From NCBI GenBank assembly GCA_051293835.1, contig JBPKMA010000002.1, positions 124,001 through 188,000 of the forward strand: a stretch of DNA of 64,000 nucleotides, in the 5' to 3' direction. The notes under the pieces were generated by a model that had not been told where the DNA came from, did no database searches, and saw only the letters and a program-made list of their open reading frames with translations. The DNA is from DATLZU01 sp051293835. GTDB lineage: Bacteria; Nitrospirota; Nitrospiria; Nitrospirales; Nitrospiraceae. This document shows, piece by piece, positions 1 to 9,099 of the stretch (the first letter of the stretch is position 1; each line of letters opens with the position of its first letter). The position numbers and the translations under genes are program-made.

Positions 1-759
1 GAACGCCGCTGCGGCCACTCGGTTGCTCTTGAGCGCTTCATAGAGATCGGCCTCGTTGACGATCCCGCCCCGCGCGCAGTTGACGATCATCACACCGGGT
101 TTCATCTTGGCGATCGCGTTGGCGTCGATCAGCGACCTGGTTTCCGGCGTCAAGGGCGTATGGACCGAGATGATGTCACTCCGGCGGAACAGTTCATCGA
201 GATCCACCATCTCGACCCCCATCTTGTGTGCGCGTTCTTCGGCCAGATAGGGATCATAGGCGATGACATTCATGCCGATTCCTTGCGCCAGCTTGGCCAA
301 ATAGCCGCCGATCTGCCCGACACCGATGATCCCCAGAATTTTGTTGTACAACTCAACACCCATGAACCGTTCTTTCTCCCACTTCCCGGCCTTCATCGAT
401 GCGGTCGCCTGGGGAATCCGGCGGGTCATCGCGAAGATCATCGCCAAGGTGTGTTCGGCGGTCGTCACGGTGTTGCCGCCAGGGGTGTTCATCACCACAA
501 TGCCGCGACGGGTCGCGGCTTGGGTATCCACATTGTCCAACCCGGAGCCGGCTCGCCCGATGACCTTGAGACGCTCCCCGGCGGCAATCACCTCGGCGGT
601 GACTTTCGTCCCCGAGCGGACAATCAGACCGTCACAATCCTTAATCTCCTTGAGCAGCTCGTCCCGAGCGAGCTTGGTCTTGACAACCACGGTGAATCCG
701 GCCTTTTCGAGGACCTCGATTCCGTGCTTTGACAAGCTGTCGCTGACCAGAATTTTCAT
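1..759 (-). CDS. serA: D-3-phosphoglycerate dehydrogenase, C-terminal part outside window
   Basis: The enzyme oxidises 3-phosphoglycerate to 3-phosphohydroxypyruvate, the first step of serine synthesis, in the cytoplasm. The visible 253 residues start MKILVSDSLS. They hold the family motif GRAGSGLDNVD near residues 68-78, the NAD-binding glycine pattern GVGQIG at about 146-151, and NCARGGIVNE with the substrate Arg near 230. The left window edge cuts the gene, so the rest of the catalytic domain and any ACT regulatory domain are not seen. The aminotransferase gene lies 24 bases upstream on the same strand, which fits a serine/glyoxylate operon. Confidence 0.95.
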   Translation of the reverse strand, partial: MKILVSDSLSKHGIEVLEKAGFTVVVKTKLARDELLKEIKDCDGLIVRSGTKVTAEVIAAGERLKVIGRAGSGLDNVDTQAATRRGIVVMNTPGGNTVTTAEHTLAMIFAMTRRIPQATASMKAGKWEKERFMGVELYNKILGIIGVGQIGGYLAKLAQGIGMNVIAYDPYLAEERAHKMGVEMVDLDELFRRSDIISVHTPLTPETRSLIDANAIAKMKPGVMIVNCARGGIVNEADLYEALKSNRVAAAAF

Positions 760-783
760 CGCCGTCTCGCCTGATCGTTTCCG

Positions 784-1929
784 TCAAACCTCGGCCATCA
801 GCAATTCTTGCGCCCTCGCCACACCGCTACCCAACGTAATCGGATGACCGAGGCCTTTCAGGACCATTTCAACGGCCGCCAAGGCCGTGATGATATCGAA
901 TCGGTCTATATACCCCATGTGGGAAAGCCGGAAAATCTTCCCCTTCAAGTGGTCCTGGCCACCAGCAGCGGTGATTCCGTAGTGTACCCTGAGATTCTTG
1001 TAGATCGCCTGACCGTCGATCCCATCGGGAGCGGAAACCGCCGTCACCGCGTCGCTGGGGGATTCTTTCGGAAAGAGGGAGAGCCCAGCCGCCTTGATGC
1101 CCTCCCGCATGGCCCGAGCCAACGCCGCTTGACGGGCAAACACCGCTTTCAGTCCCTCCGCCTTCAGCATCTTGAGCACTTCCTGAAGCCCAAGGATGAG
1201 GGAGACCGCTGGGGTATACGCCGTTTGGTTTTTGCTCTGAGCCTCCCGTTCTTTCTTGAAATTGAAATAGAACGCGCCGTTTTGGGCTTTCTGAGCCAAT
1301 TGCCAGGCCTTCTCGCTCACGCTGACGAAGGCCAATCCGGGCGGCAGCATCAGCGCCTTCTGCGATCCAGCGATGACCACGTCCAACCCCCACTCGTCGG
1401 TCTTGATATCAAACACGCCCAACGCGGTGATCGCATCCACCACCAGGATGGTGCCCTCGTATGGTCTCACAATCTCCGCCAAGGTTTTCACGTCGTGTGC
1501 GACGCCGGTCGAGGTCTCACTCGCCTGCACGTACACGGCCTTGATCGACGGATCTTTCTTGAGCACATCGGCGACCGCCTGCGGATCGACAGCCCGTCCC
1601 CATTCAACCTTGATTTCCGTGACTTGGGCACCGAAGGTTTTGCACAACTTTCCCCACCGTTCTCCGAACTTTCCCGCGTTCACGCAAAGCGCTTTGTCAC
1701 CAGGAGATAGAAAATTCGACACCGCACCTTCCATCCCTCCGGTCCCCGAGGAGGCAAGAATCAAGACATCATTGCGGGTTTGGAAGAGCCATTTGAGGTC
1801 CTCACGCACTTCGGCGAACACCTGGGCGAATTCGGGCGCACGATGGTGAATAATCGGCCGTGCCATCGCCAGGAGGACTTCTGGCGGCACAGGGGTCGGC
1901 CCGGGAGCAAGTAGATACCGTTTCAACAT
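784..1929 (-). CDS. Class V aminotransferase (serine-glyoxylate/alanine-glyoxylate type)
   Basis: This is a 381-residue PLP-dependent class V aminotransferase. The N-terminal motif LLAPGPTPVPPEV, the SSGTGGMEGA phosphate-binding loop near 60-69, VVDAITALG near 163 and GSQKALMLPPG with Lys191 as the PLP Schiff-base lysine are all visible. Members transaminate serine or alanine to glyoxylate. In some bacteria and archaea this family replaces SerC and makes phosphoserine. Its place just upstream of serA, on the same strand, makes a role in serine synthesis or glyoxylate/serine exchange likely. Sequence alone does not settle the amino donor. Confidence 0.9.
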   Translation of the reverse strand: MLKRYLLAPGPTPVPPEVLLAMARPIIHHRAPEFAQVFAEVREDLKWLFQTRNDVLILASSGTGGMEGAVSNFLSPGDKALCVNAGKFGERWGKLCKTFGAQVTEIKVEWGRAVDPQAVADVLKKDPSIKAVYVQASETSTGVAHDVKTLAEIVRPYEGTILVVDAITALGVFDIKTDEWGLDVVIAGSQKALMLPPGLAFVSVSEKAWQLAQKAQNGAFYFNFKKEREAQSKNQTAYTPAVSLILGLQEVLKMLKAEGLKAVFARQAALARAMREGIKAAGLSLFPKESPSDAVTAVSAPDGIDGQAIYKNLRVHYGITAAGGQDHLKGKIFRLSHMGYIDRFDIITALAAVEMVLKGLGHPITLGSGVARAQELLMAEV

Positions 1930-2148
1930 GAACCCGTTCTCCTTTGTTTGTAAGACTTGGGGGTCACTCGGGAGGGGGGCTACGCTATCACAGCCCTTGT
2001 CAGCGAGTCAAGGCAGCGCCCGTCGGCGTTCTTTTCCTTGACAACAGCGGAAACACTCGCTAGGGTAGCTCAAAATTCCGTTTTCCGTTGCGCGTTCGAC
2101 AACCGAATGAACGGCTCGGCGCGGAGGCAGAGGCGAGAAGGTGGGCAG

Positions 2149-3483
2149 ATGAAGGGCTTTGCTGTGATGTTCTTGTCACTCATGGTGCTGATTGCGGTGA
2201 CCTTGGCCACATCGGCAACGGCTGAACAATCGCGGGTAGAGACCTCTGCAGTCCAGGCTCCCGCTTCGGTCGATGAATCCTCATCGACCACGTCCGATAT
2301 CGCTGCTTTACAAGCCGTTGACGAAACGCCAAGTCCAGTGGAGGCCTCGGAACGGTTTTCCCTGAGCGATTCTCCTGCCGATCAGGCGGAGACGGAGTCG
2401 GTTTCGGGTGGGGAGAAAACCACCCGACCTCCGCAGGCCACCGATTCGGAGGTCAGCAAGTCCGAAAGGTCGGCAAAGGCCACTGAGGAAAAGAAGAACG
2501 GTCACGTCACGTATAACGTCCCTATCGTATTGGATTCTTCCGTCCAGAGCCACATTCGGTACTTCAACACCGCCATTCGTGATCGGTTCGAGAAATGGCT
2601 GCTCCGACTGGGCAAGTACAAGCCCTTGGTAGAACGTATTTTCTCTGAATTCAATTTGCCGAGCGACTTAGTGTACCTCTCCCTGATCGAAAGTGGCTTC
2701 AACCCGCATGCTTACTCACGCGCTCGGGCCACCGGCCCTTGGCAGTTTATGAAAGGCACGGCGAAACTCTACGGGCTGCGGGTCGATCAATACGTAGACG
2801 AGCGCCGCGACCCCATCAAGTCAACGGTCGCGGCGGCCCGATATCTGAGGGATCTCTACGATCTCTTCGGCAGTTGGCCATTGGCCATGGCCGCCTACAA
2901 CGCCGGCGAAGGGAAAGTGCTGCGAGCGCTGCAGAAGGCCCAAGCTGAAAGTTTCAAGGAAATTTCCCGCACCACGCTGATCCGTCGGGAAACCAAAGAG
3001 TATGTTCCCCGGTTTATGGCCGCCACCATCATCGCAAAGAATCCGGATCGTTATGGGTTTCCTCTGGGAGAGGTGACGCCTCACCGCTTTGAAGAAGTGG
3101 TCGTCCGCCGCCCGATCCATTTCCGGGCGATCTCGAACGTCACCGGCATTCCTTATCAGGAGCTGAAGAACCTAAACCCGGAGCTTCGCCGGGACGCCAC
3201 GCCGCCCGACGACGCCGAGTATCATCTCAAGGTTCCAGCCGGAATGAAAGAGAAAGTCGAGCGGCTGCTGGACCGTATTCCCACCTATAAACACGCCCCG
3301 ATCATCGCGAAATCTAAGCGCAACCACCTAGCTTTTGAAAGCGCGAAAGTGTATCGCGTGCGGGTGGGCGATACGCTTGAAAAGATCGCCACGCGCTTCC
3401 GAATCTCGGTCAAAGCGCTCAAAGTCAGAAATCACCTCACCAGTGCCTTGATTAAGCCGGGCGACGTGCTCGCGATCAGATGA
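2149..3483 (+). CDS. Membrane-bound lytic murein transglycosylase D-like, SLT plus LysM
   Basis: This exported peptidoglycan lytic transglycosylase has 444 residues. The start MKGFAVMF was chosen because a hydrophobic signal peptide (residues 1-25, ending ATA) begins there and a purine-rich AGAAGG lies just upstream; the frame is open 64 codons further but without signal character. After a Ser/Glu-rich linker (30-120) comes the SLT domain with catalytic Glu181 in LIESGFNP, followed by ATGPWQFM and AMAAYNAGEG. The C-terminus has a LysM-like segment at about 330-370 and a clear LysM (YRVRVGDTLEKIA) near 400-444. This order matches MltD, which cleaves glycan strands during wall turnover. Confidence 0.88.
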   Translation: MKGFAVMFLSLMVLIAVTLATSATAEQSRVETSAVQAPASVDESSSTTSDIAALQAVDETPSPVEASERFSLSDSPADQAETESVSGGEKTTRPPQATDSEVSKSERSAKATEEKKNGHVTYNVPIVLDSSVQSHIRYFNTAIRDRFEKWLLRLGKYKPLVERIFSEFNLPSDLVYLSLIESGFNPHAYSRARATGPWQFMKGTAKLYGLRVDQYVDERRDPIKSTVAAARYLRDLYDLFGSWPLAMAAYNAGEGKVLRALQKAQAESFKEISRTTLIRRETKEYVPRFMAATIIAKNPDRYGFPLGEVTPHRFEEVVVRRPIHFRAISNVTGIPYQELKNLNPELRRDATPPDDAEYHLKVPAGMKEKVERLLDRIPTYKHAPIIAKSKRNHLAFESAKVYRVRVGDTLEKIATRFRISVKALKVRNHLTSALIKPGDVLAIR

Positions 3484-3548
3484 GCGTTGTGGCCTTGTCC
3501 TGACTGACGCGCTCCTTCGCTGAGCACCGCGTGGCCGAAACGATCGAG

Positions 3549-4370
3549 TTAGCGTTGTCCCGCGCTTGATGATGAAGGAGACGAGTGGACGGCTGGATTC
3601 GTAGCGGACCCGCCGGGTGGCGATTCAGCCGTTGCGGCTCCGGAAAGACTGCCTTCCGGCCCTTTCTTCGTTTCCAGCACCTTGATGCGGACCGCCGCCT
3701 CGCTGGCGAAAGGAGAGTTAGGATGTTCCTTGATCAATTGCTGATAATAGCTCAACGCGCCTTCCGGCCGTGATTGCGCCTCTTCGAGCTTGCCCAATTC
3801 AAAGAGCGCGTTGTCTTTATTCAAGGCGGAAGGCAGTTGGAGAACAGCCGAAAACGCTTGGGCCGCCTGATCCCGATCTCCCTTCAGGAGATAGGCATAG
3901 CCCAATCGTTGCTGAACCAGGCCGAGCAAGACGGAATGGGAACCATACAGCAGGATATACCGCTTGTAGGTCTCGATCGCCGCATCGATCTCATTAGCCT
4001 GCACCAACGCGTTTCCCAGGTGATACTGGGCAAGTGGCGCACTGGGGGTGCGCGGATACTGTTCCACCACTTGGCGAAACTTCTTGATCGCCTCCTTGAG
4101 ATTGGCGTCAGCCTGTTCCGGTTTGTCGACGGGACGCGTCAAATAGTGGCGGGTGGCTTCGCGGTAGAGATTGAGCGCCGCCTCCGCCATACGGTGGTCA
4201 TACCACAGCACACCGGCGACAATCGCCACCGCCGCGAGTAAGACTCCGCCCCCCGCCAGCACGGCTCGGCGATATTCCTGTATCGTGAGCAGCAGGCGTT
4301 CCATTCCGCTGAGCAACTGGGGCTCGCTCACCGGTTCACTTTTTGAGGGAACTCTGATGCGGTAAGACAT
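3549..4370 (-). CDS. Membrane-anchored TPR protein (YfgM-like)
   Basis: The protein has 273 residues with one membrane helix near residues 35-55 (LAGGGVLLAAVAIVAGVLW). It is followed by tetratricopeptide repeats: paired helices such as LAQYHLGNALVQANEIDAAI, QRLGYAYLLKGDRDQAAQAF and LGKLEEAQSRPEGAL. The last 40 residues are Ser/Pro/Gly-rich and probably disordered. The layout (short cytoplasmic N-terminus, one helix, periplasmic TPRs) matches YfgM/TPR_21 proteins that act with the secretion machinery or envelope complexes. ATG at 4370 was taken; an upstream TTG at 4415 would add 15 residues. It is convergent with the transglycosylase. Confidence 0.75.
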   Translation of the reverse strand: MSYRIRVPSKSEPVSEPQLLSGMERLLLTIQEYRRAVLAGGGVLLAAVAIVAGVLWYDHRMAEAALNLYREATRHYLTRPVDKPEQADANLKEAIKKFRQVVEQYPRTPSAPLAQYHLGNALVQANEIDAAIETYKRYILLYGSHSVLLGLVQQRLGYAYLLKGDRDQAAQAFSAVLQLPSALNKDNALFELGKLEEAQSRPEGALSYYQQLIKEHPNSPFASEAAVRIKVLETKKGPEGSLSGAATAESPPGGSATNPAVHSSPSSSSAGQR

Positions 4371-4543
4371 CCCTTTGCGCCTGTGCCAATGGCCGGCGAC
4401 GACTTGCCGACTCAACGGTGACGGGCCTTATACTCAGGTTTCCCGCCGATTGTCAATCGCGCTCGTGATTCCGACGTCCTGACTCGCCGTTGACATCGGG
4501 AATCAGCAGGTATAGCGTACCGTACCGATGCCGGCACGACACG

Positions 4544-5737
4544 ATGGCATTGACGGACGACACCGATCGGGATGGGCAGTTCACCGCGCGGCTCCGACAT
4601 CTGGAGCGGCATCACCTCCTGCGCCAACCGAAATCACTGGAGTCCGCAACCGGCCCGGTCGTCTCCATCGAGGGGCGTCAAGTCATCCTGTTGGCATCGA
4701 ACGACTATCTCGGCCTGGCCACCCATCTTCGGGTCATTCAAGCTGCCGTCCAGGCCACTGAGACATTCGGCGTCGGCGCCGGAGCGTCTCGCCTGGTCTC
4801 CGGAACGCTTCCACCCCACAAGGAGTTGGAGTCGGCATTGGCGCGCTTCAAGGGCACGGAGGGGGCCCTGGTGTTTGGTTCGGGATATCTCGCCAATCTC
4901 GGATTGATCCCCGCATTGATCGGATCCGGCGGGATGATTTTCGCTGACCGATTGTGTCACGCCAGCCTCATCGATGGATGCCGTTTGAGCGGGGCCGAGT
5001 TTCGCGTGTTCCGCCACTGCGACGCGAACCATCTCGAATCGCTGCTTCGTCGTCGGCCAGCAAGACGCCGGACGTTGATCGTCACCGACGGGCTGTTCAG
5101 CATGGACGGCGACGCAGCTCCGCTATCCGACATCGCCATGCTGGCGGAACGGTACGATGCCCAGGTCCTTGTCGATGACGCACACGGGACCGGCGTGATG
5201 GGCGAACGCGGTCGGGGCACGCTCGAACACTGGGGCGTCGAATCACGCATCCCCTTCCATATGGGCACGCTCGGAAAAGCGCTGGGCGGAATCGGCGCCT
5301 ACGTCGTCGGTCCCGCTTCGTTCATCGAGTATCTGATCAATACGGCTCGGTCGTTCATATTTACCACCGCGCTGCCGCCCGCCAGTGCGGCTGCTTCAGT
5401 AGCCGCATTGGCGATCCTCGAGACGGAGCCGGAACGACGCGCGCGCCTGTGGGCCAACCGCCGACATCTCTTTTCCGGGTTGCGGACACTTGGCTTCACC
5501 ACGACCGACAGCCTCAGTCCGATCATCCCGGTGCTCATCGGCGAAGCCGAACGAGCCCTCGCGATGGCCGAGAAACTTTTCGAGTACGGCGTCTACGCTC
5601 CGGCGATTCGGCCTCCGACCGTTCCGAAAGGAACAAGCCGCATCAGGGTCACGGTGACCTCCGAACATACCAGCGAGCAACTTGACGCCGCGCTGGAGGC
5701 CTTTCGGAAAGCCGGAAAGGACCTAGGGTTGATCTGA
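4544..5737 (+). CDS. bioF: 8-amino-7-oxononanoate synthase
   Basis: This PLP enzyme condenses pimeloyl-ACP or pimeloyl-CoA with alanine to 8-amino-7-oxononanoate, the first ring-building step of biotin synthesis. The alpha-oxoamine synthase motifs are complete: ASNDYLGLA, GVGAGASRLVSGT, DRLCHASLIDGC, TDGLFSMDGD, DDAHGTGVMG and GTLGKALGG with the PLP lysine. From ATG 4544 it has 397 residues, the normal length. The frame stays open to a TTG at 4490. No other bio gene is in the window. Confidence 0.92.
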   Translation: MALTDDTDRDGQFTARLRHLERHHLLRQPKSLESATGPVVSIEGRQVILLASNDYLGLATHLRVIQAAVQATETFGVGAGASRLVSGTLPPHKELESALARFKGTEGALVFGSGYLANLGLIPALIGSGGMIFADRLCHASLIDGCRLSGAEFRVFRHCDANHLESLLRRRPARRRTLIVTDGLFSMDGDAAPLSDIAMLAERYDAQVLVDDAHGTGVMGERGRGTLEHWGVESRIPFHMGTLGKALGGIGAYVVGPASFIEYLINTARSFIFTTALPPASAAASVAALAILETEPERRARLWANRRHLFSGLRTLGFTTTDSLSPIIPVLIGEAERALAMAEKLFEYGVYAPAIRPPTVPKGTSRIRVTVTSEHTSEQLDAALEAFRKAGKDLGLI

Positions 5738-6004
5738 CCACCGCTTCCCGCCACTCGCCTCGTCAAGCCCACACAGTCTTGTTTCCCCATCGGTCACAGG
5801 GTCATCCGCCGATGGCCCCTCCATATGCTCCACGGGAGGAGCATCGGCTTGCAGGTATTTTCTTGCTTTCTCGCATCGATGTGGCATGATGGCCAAAGGT
5901 TCCGCCCATTTGCCATTTGAAGGCTACCTGTTCTCAACATTGATCGGTCATTGTCCGTCCATGTCTTGTCTCGTGCGGTCGTCGTTCTGCACGTGACCCG
6001 CCAC

Positions 6005-6013
6005 GGAGGAGGG
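6005..6013 (+). promoter_or_regulatory. Strong Shine-Dalgarno of pilT
   Basis: GGAGGAGGG ends eight bases before ATG 6022 and fixes the pilT start. It is among the strongest ribosome binding sites in the window. Confidence 0.7.
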
Positions 6014-6021
6014 TTTGGTTC

Positions 6022-7077
6022 ATGGATATTTCCCAGTTGCTGACGTTTGCCGTCAAGGAAGGCGCCTCGGACTGCCATCTGAGCGCCGGCGAGCCGCCGA
6101 TGGTCCGGATTCATGGAGACTTGAAGAAACTGGACCATCCGCCGTTGAGCAGGGAGGAAGTCCACGCGCTCGTCTACGACATGATGAACGACGTGCAGCG
6201 CAAGATCTTCGAAGAGCATCGTGAATGCGACTTCTCCTTCACGATGGGCGACATTGCGCGCTTCCGCGTCAACGTGTTCCTGCAGAATCGCGGTTTAGGA
6301 GCCGTTTTTCGCACCATTCCGACGGAGATCATCCCGCTTGAAAAGCTCGGCATGCCCCCGATCATTCGGCAACTCTGCGACCGCGAGAAAGGGCTGATCC
6401 TCGTCACCGGTCCGACCGGATCCGGCAAATCGACCACGCTGGCGGCGATGATTGATTACCTCAACAACACATTTGAAGGGCATGTCATCACGATCGAAGA
6501 TCCTATCGAGTTCGTCCACAAGTCCAAAAAGTGCCTGATCAATCAACGGGAATTGGGTGTGCATACGCTCTCGTTCGCCAACGCCCTTCGCTCGGCTCTC
6601 CGCGAAGACCCGGACATCATCCTGGTGGGTGAAATGCGGGACCTGGAAACCATCCAACTCGCTCTGACCGCAGCCGAAACGGGCCACCTGGTGCTGGCAA
6701 CCCTCCATACGTCGAGCGCACCCAAGACCGTCGACCGGATCATTGACGCGTTCCCGCCGAACCAACAAGCGCAGGTCCGCGCTCAGCTCGCCGAAACCTT
6801 GGAAGGCGTGCTGACGCAGACGTTGGTCAAGAAACGGACGGGCGGCCGGGTCGCAGCGGTCGAAATCATGGTCGGGACGACCGCGGTGCGGAACCTGATT
6901 CGTGAGGCCAAGCTCCATCAAATCCCCGGCATAATGCAGGCCAGCCAGAAGGACGGAATGCAGACGATGGACATGGCCCTGATCGAGCTGGTGAACCGGG
7001 GGTTGGTGACGAAAGGTGAGGCTCTGGCGCGGAGCACGAACCCGAATCTGTTCAACCAAGTCGGGACGACCCCTTAG
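6022..7077 (+). CDS. pilT: Type IV pilus retraction ATPase PilT
   Basis: This cytoplasmic hexameric ATPase drives type IV pilus retraction and so twitching motility. It has 351 residues, the usual PilT length. Visible are the N-terminal PAS-like region (ASDCHLSAGEPPMVRIHG), Walker A GPTGSGKSTT at about 134-143, the Asp box with TIEDPIEFVH, Walker B LREDPDIILVGEMRD near 200 and the His box TGHLVLATLHT. The C-terminal part carries the AETLEGVLTQTLVKK segment typical of PilT. pilU follows after 85 bases on the same strand; no other pilus genes are in the window. Confidence 0.95.
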   Translation: MDISQLLTFAVKEGASDCHLSAGEPPMVRIHGDLKKLDHPPLSREEVHALVYDMMNDVQRKIFEEHRECDFSFTMGDIARFRVNVFLQNRGLGAVFRTIPTEIIPLEKLGMPPIIRQLCDREKGLILVTGPTGSGKSTTLAAMIDYLNNTFEGHVITIEDPIEFVHKSKKCLINQRELGVHTLSFANALRSALREDPDIILVGEMRDLETIQLALTAAETGHLVLATLHTSSAPKTVDRIIDAFPPNQQAQVRAQLAETLEGVLTQTLVKKRTGGRVAAVEIMVGTTAVRNLIREAKLHQIPGIMQASQKDGMQTMDMALIELVNRGLVTKGEALARSTNPNLFNQVGTTP

Positions 7078-7091
7078 CCTGCATGATTCAC

Positions 7092-7112
7092 GCAGGTTCG
7101 TGACGAACCTGC
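7092..7112. other. Intergenic hairpin between pilT and pilU
   Basis: GCAGGTTCG and CGAACCTGC form a perfect 9-bp stem around a TGA loop. No T-run follows, so it is not a classic terminator. It may stabilise the pilT message or modulate read-through into pilU. Confidence 0.5.
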
Positions 7113-7162
7113 GATCGGCTCGGCAGCCGTTCGCACACGACGGAGGAGCTCGGAGGTAGAGC

Positions 7163-8335
7163 ATGGATATTCGGAGTTTGCTGAAGGTGATGGTGGATCA
7201 GGACGCGTCGGACTTGTACCTCACGGTCGACGCGCCGCCGGTGTATCGCATTCACGGCATCATCCAACGGACCGACGCCCCGCCTCTCACGAACGAACAA
7301 CTCGAAGCCTTGGCGCTGGCCTTGATGCGCGGACAACAGCGGAACGAGTTCGAGGAAAGGCTGGAGATGAACCTGGCGCTCTACTACAAAGAATTGGGGC
7401 GTTTCCGGGTCAATATCTTCCGCCAGAAAGGGAACGTCGGTCTCGTCTTCCGGATGATCAAGGCGCAAATTCAAACCGTCGAGGAACTGCAGCTCCCGCC
7501 GATCATCAAGGATATCGCCATGACCAAGCGCGGCCTCGTCTTGGTGGTCGGCGCCACCGGTTCCGGCAAATCAACCACGCTGGCGGCAATGATCGACCAT
7601 CGAAATACGGTCGCGCCCGGTCACATTGTGACCGTGGAGGACCCGATCGAATTCGTCCATCAGCACAAGAAATGCATCATCACCCAGCGGGAGGTCGGCT
7701 TCGACACGCATTCGTTCCAGAATGCGCTTAAGAACGCGTTGCGGCAGGCGCCAGACGTCATTCTGATCGGAGAAATCCGGGACACGGAGACCATGGAAGC
7801 GGCGATTACCTTCGCCGAAACCGGCCATCTTTGCCTGGGCACATTGCACTCGAACAACGCCAACCAGGCCATCGAGCGCATCATGAACTTCTTTCCCGTC
7901 GAACGGCATGCCCAAATCTATCTCCAGCTTTCGCTCAATCTCCGCGCCATCATTTCGCAGCGATTGATCCCGTCACTGGACGGCAAACGAGTGCCCGCGC
8001 TGGAGATCATGCTGGACACCCCGCGCGTCAAGGATCTGATCAAGAAAGCGCAGGTCGACACGCTCAAGGAGGCGATGGAACAGGGGATCGAGGAAGGCTG
8101 CCAGACCTTCGATCACGTCCTGTTCAATCTCTACAAGTCCGGCAAGATCAGCATCGAACAGGCGTTGATCAACGCCGACAGCGCCAACAATCTGCGGCTG
8201 AAGATCAAATTGGAAGGGTTGAAGGGCGAAGAGGCGCTCGCCACGCTACTGGACAAAGACAAAGCGGGGAAAGAAAAAACCTTCCAGATTCAAGGCATGT
8301 CCCCGCCTCCGCCACCCCCTTTCCGCAAACGCTGA
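7163..8335 (+). CDS. pilU: PilT/PilU-family twitching ATPase
   Basis: This second retraction ATPase is a paralogue of the upstream pilT, with 390 residues. It has ASDLYLTVDAPPVYRIHG at the N-terminus, Walker A GATGSGKSTT, TVEDPIEFVH, Walker B LRQAPDVILIGEIRD and TGHLCLGTLHS. The extra length is a C-terminal tail ending in a proline run before FRKR, a position where PilU proteins differ from PilT. PilU works with PilT to increase retraction force. A GGAGG Shine-Dalgarno precedes the ATG. PilU rather than a second PilT is inferred from the tail and gene order. Confidence 0.88.
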   Translation: MDIRSLLKVMVDQDASDLYLTVDAPPVYRIHGIIQRTDAPPLTNEQLEALALALMRGQQRNEFEERLEMNLALYYKELGRFRVNIFRQKGNVGLVFRMIKAQIQTVEELQLPPIIKDIAMTKRGLVLVVGATGSGKSTTLAAMIDHRNTVAPGHIVTVEDPIEFVHQHKKCIITQREVGFDTHSFQNALKNALRQAPDVILIGEIRDTETMEAAITFAETGHLCLGTLHSNNANQAIERIMNFFPVERHAQIYLQLSLNLRAIISQRLIPSLDGKRVPALEIMLDTPRVKDLIKKAQVDTLKEAMEQGIEEGCQTFDHVLFNLYKSGKISIEQALINADSANNLRLKIKLEGLKGEEALATLLDKDKAGKEKTFQIQGMSPPPPPPFRKR

Positions 8336-8378
8336 GGGGAAGATGGCAATCCCCGCTGGTTTGACGGATGAGTTACTC

Positions 8379-8957
8379 TCACCCACCACTAGACCGGTCG
8401 GGCACTGGAATGTGCTCCAGGTAGGTCGCGATTTTCTCCACCGCCCCGGCGCTCAGTTTCTGCCCATACCAGTTCGGCATCGTCCGATCGGGATATCCAG
8501 GCACCACATAGGCACTCGGCGAGAGAATCGACTCGACAATGTATTCCCGCACCGTCTTGGCCTTGCCGCGATATTTCGGATCCGCCAGCCGGTCGGGACC
8601 CGTAATCCGTAGCAGCAACTCAGGCCCGACCCGGCCGTTCGCCCCTGCGATACCGGGAATCGTGTGGCAGACTACGCAACCCGCTTTGACAAACAAATCC
8701 TGTACGGGCTCCTCTCCAGTTACCAAGGGTACGGCCTCCGGCGAGAGCAGAGGCGCAGCCTTGGCTCGTTGGGGCTCGGATTTGGATTTCGACGGAGACG
8801 GACCGGAACGTCCGAGCGCGAAGACCGCGGTCAGCAAGACTACGCCGACGATGATGGCGGTCCAGGCCCTTTCGTTGGAGAGGACCCGTGATTCCGCCGT
8901 CTCGGCCTTGGAGGAAGACGGCCCCGAAGGATCCTGATTCGATTCGGAATTCGACAT
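8379..8957 (-). CDS. Membrane-anchored class I c-type cytochrome
   Basis: The protein has 192 residues. A cytoplasmic Ser-rich N-terminus (1-30) precedes one membrane helix (about 32-52, TAIIVGVVLLTAVFALG), a Pro/Lys-rich linker and one cytochrome c domain. Haem attachment is CVVCH near residue 95. A likely distal Met ligand lies in the YPDRTMPNWYGQKLS segment, followed by the usual C-terminal helix (VEKIATYLEHI). It would carry electrons on the periplasmic face; the partner cannot be read from the context. The frame is open 20 codons upstream of the chosen ATG. Confidence 0.85.
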   Translation of the reverse strand: MSNSESNQDPSGPSSSKAETAESRVLSNERAWTAIIVGVVLLTAVFALGRSGPSPSKSKSEPQRAKAAPLLSPEAVPLVTGEEPVQDLFVKAGCVVCHTIPGIAGANGRVGPELLLRITGPDRLADPKYRGKAKTVREYIVESILSPSAYVVPGYPDRTMPNWYGQKLSAGAVEKIATYLEHIPVPDRSSGG

Positions 8958-9099
8958 GATGCTGAAGAGACAGGTGTGAACGAAGGGATAAACTCGCCGG
9001 CTGGTTGCCGTGATCAAGGCGTCTGCTCGGCCTCCCGACTCTTTCGATCACGGAGATCAGATGTCAGCGGTTGGGCCAGAGGACGGCCTGCTTCCGTTC

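Noticed and set aside
5794..6219. 141-codon minus-strand open frame over the pilT start
   Set aside because: It is antisense to pilT, lacks a ribosome site and has no protein-like pattern.
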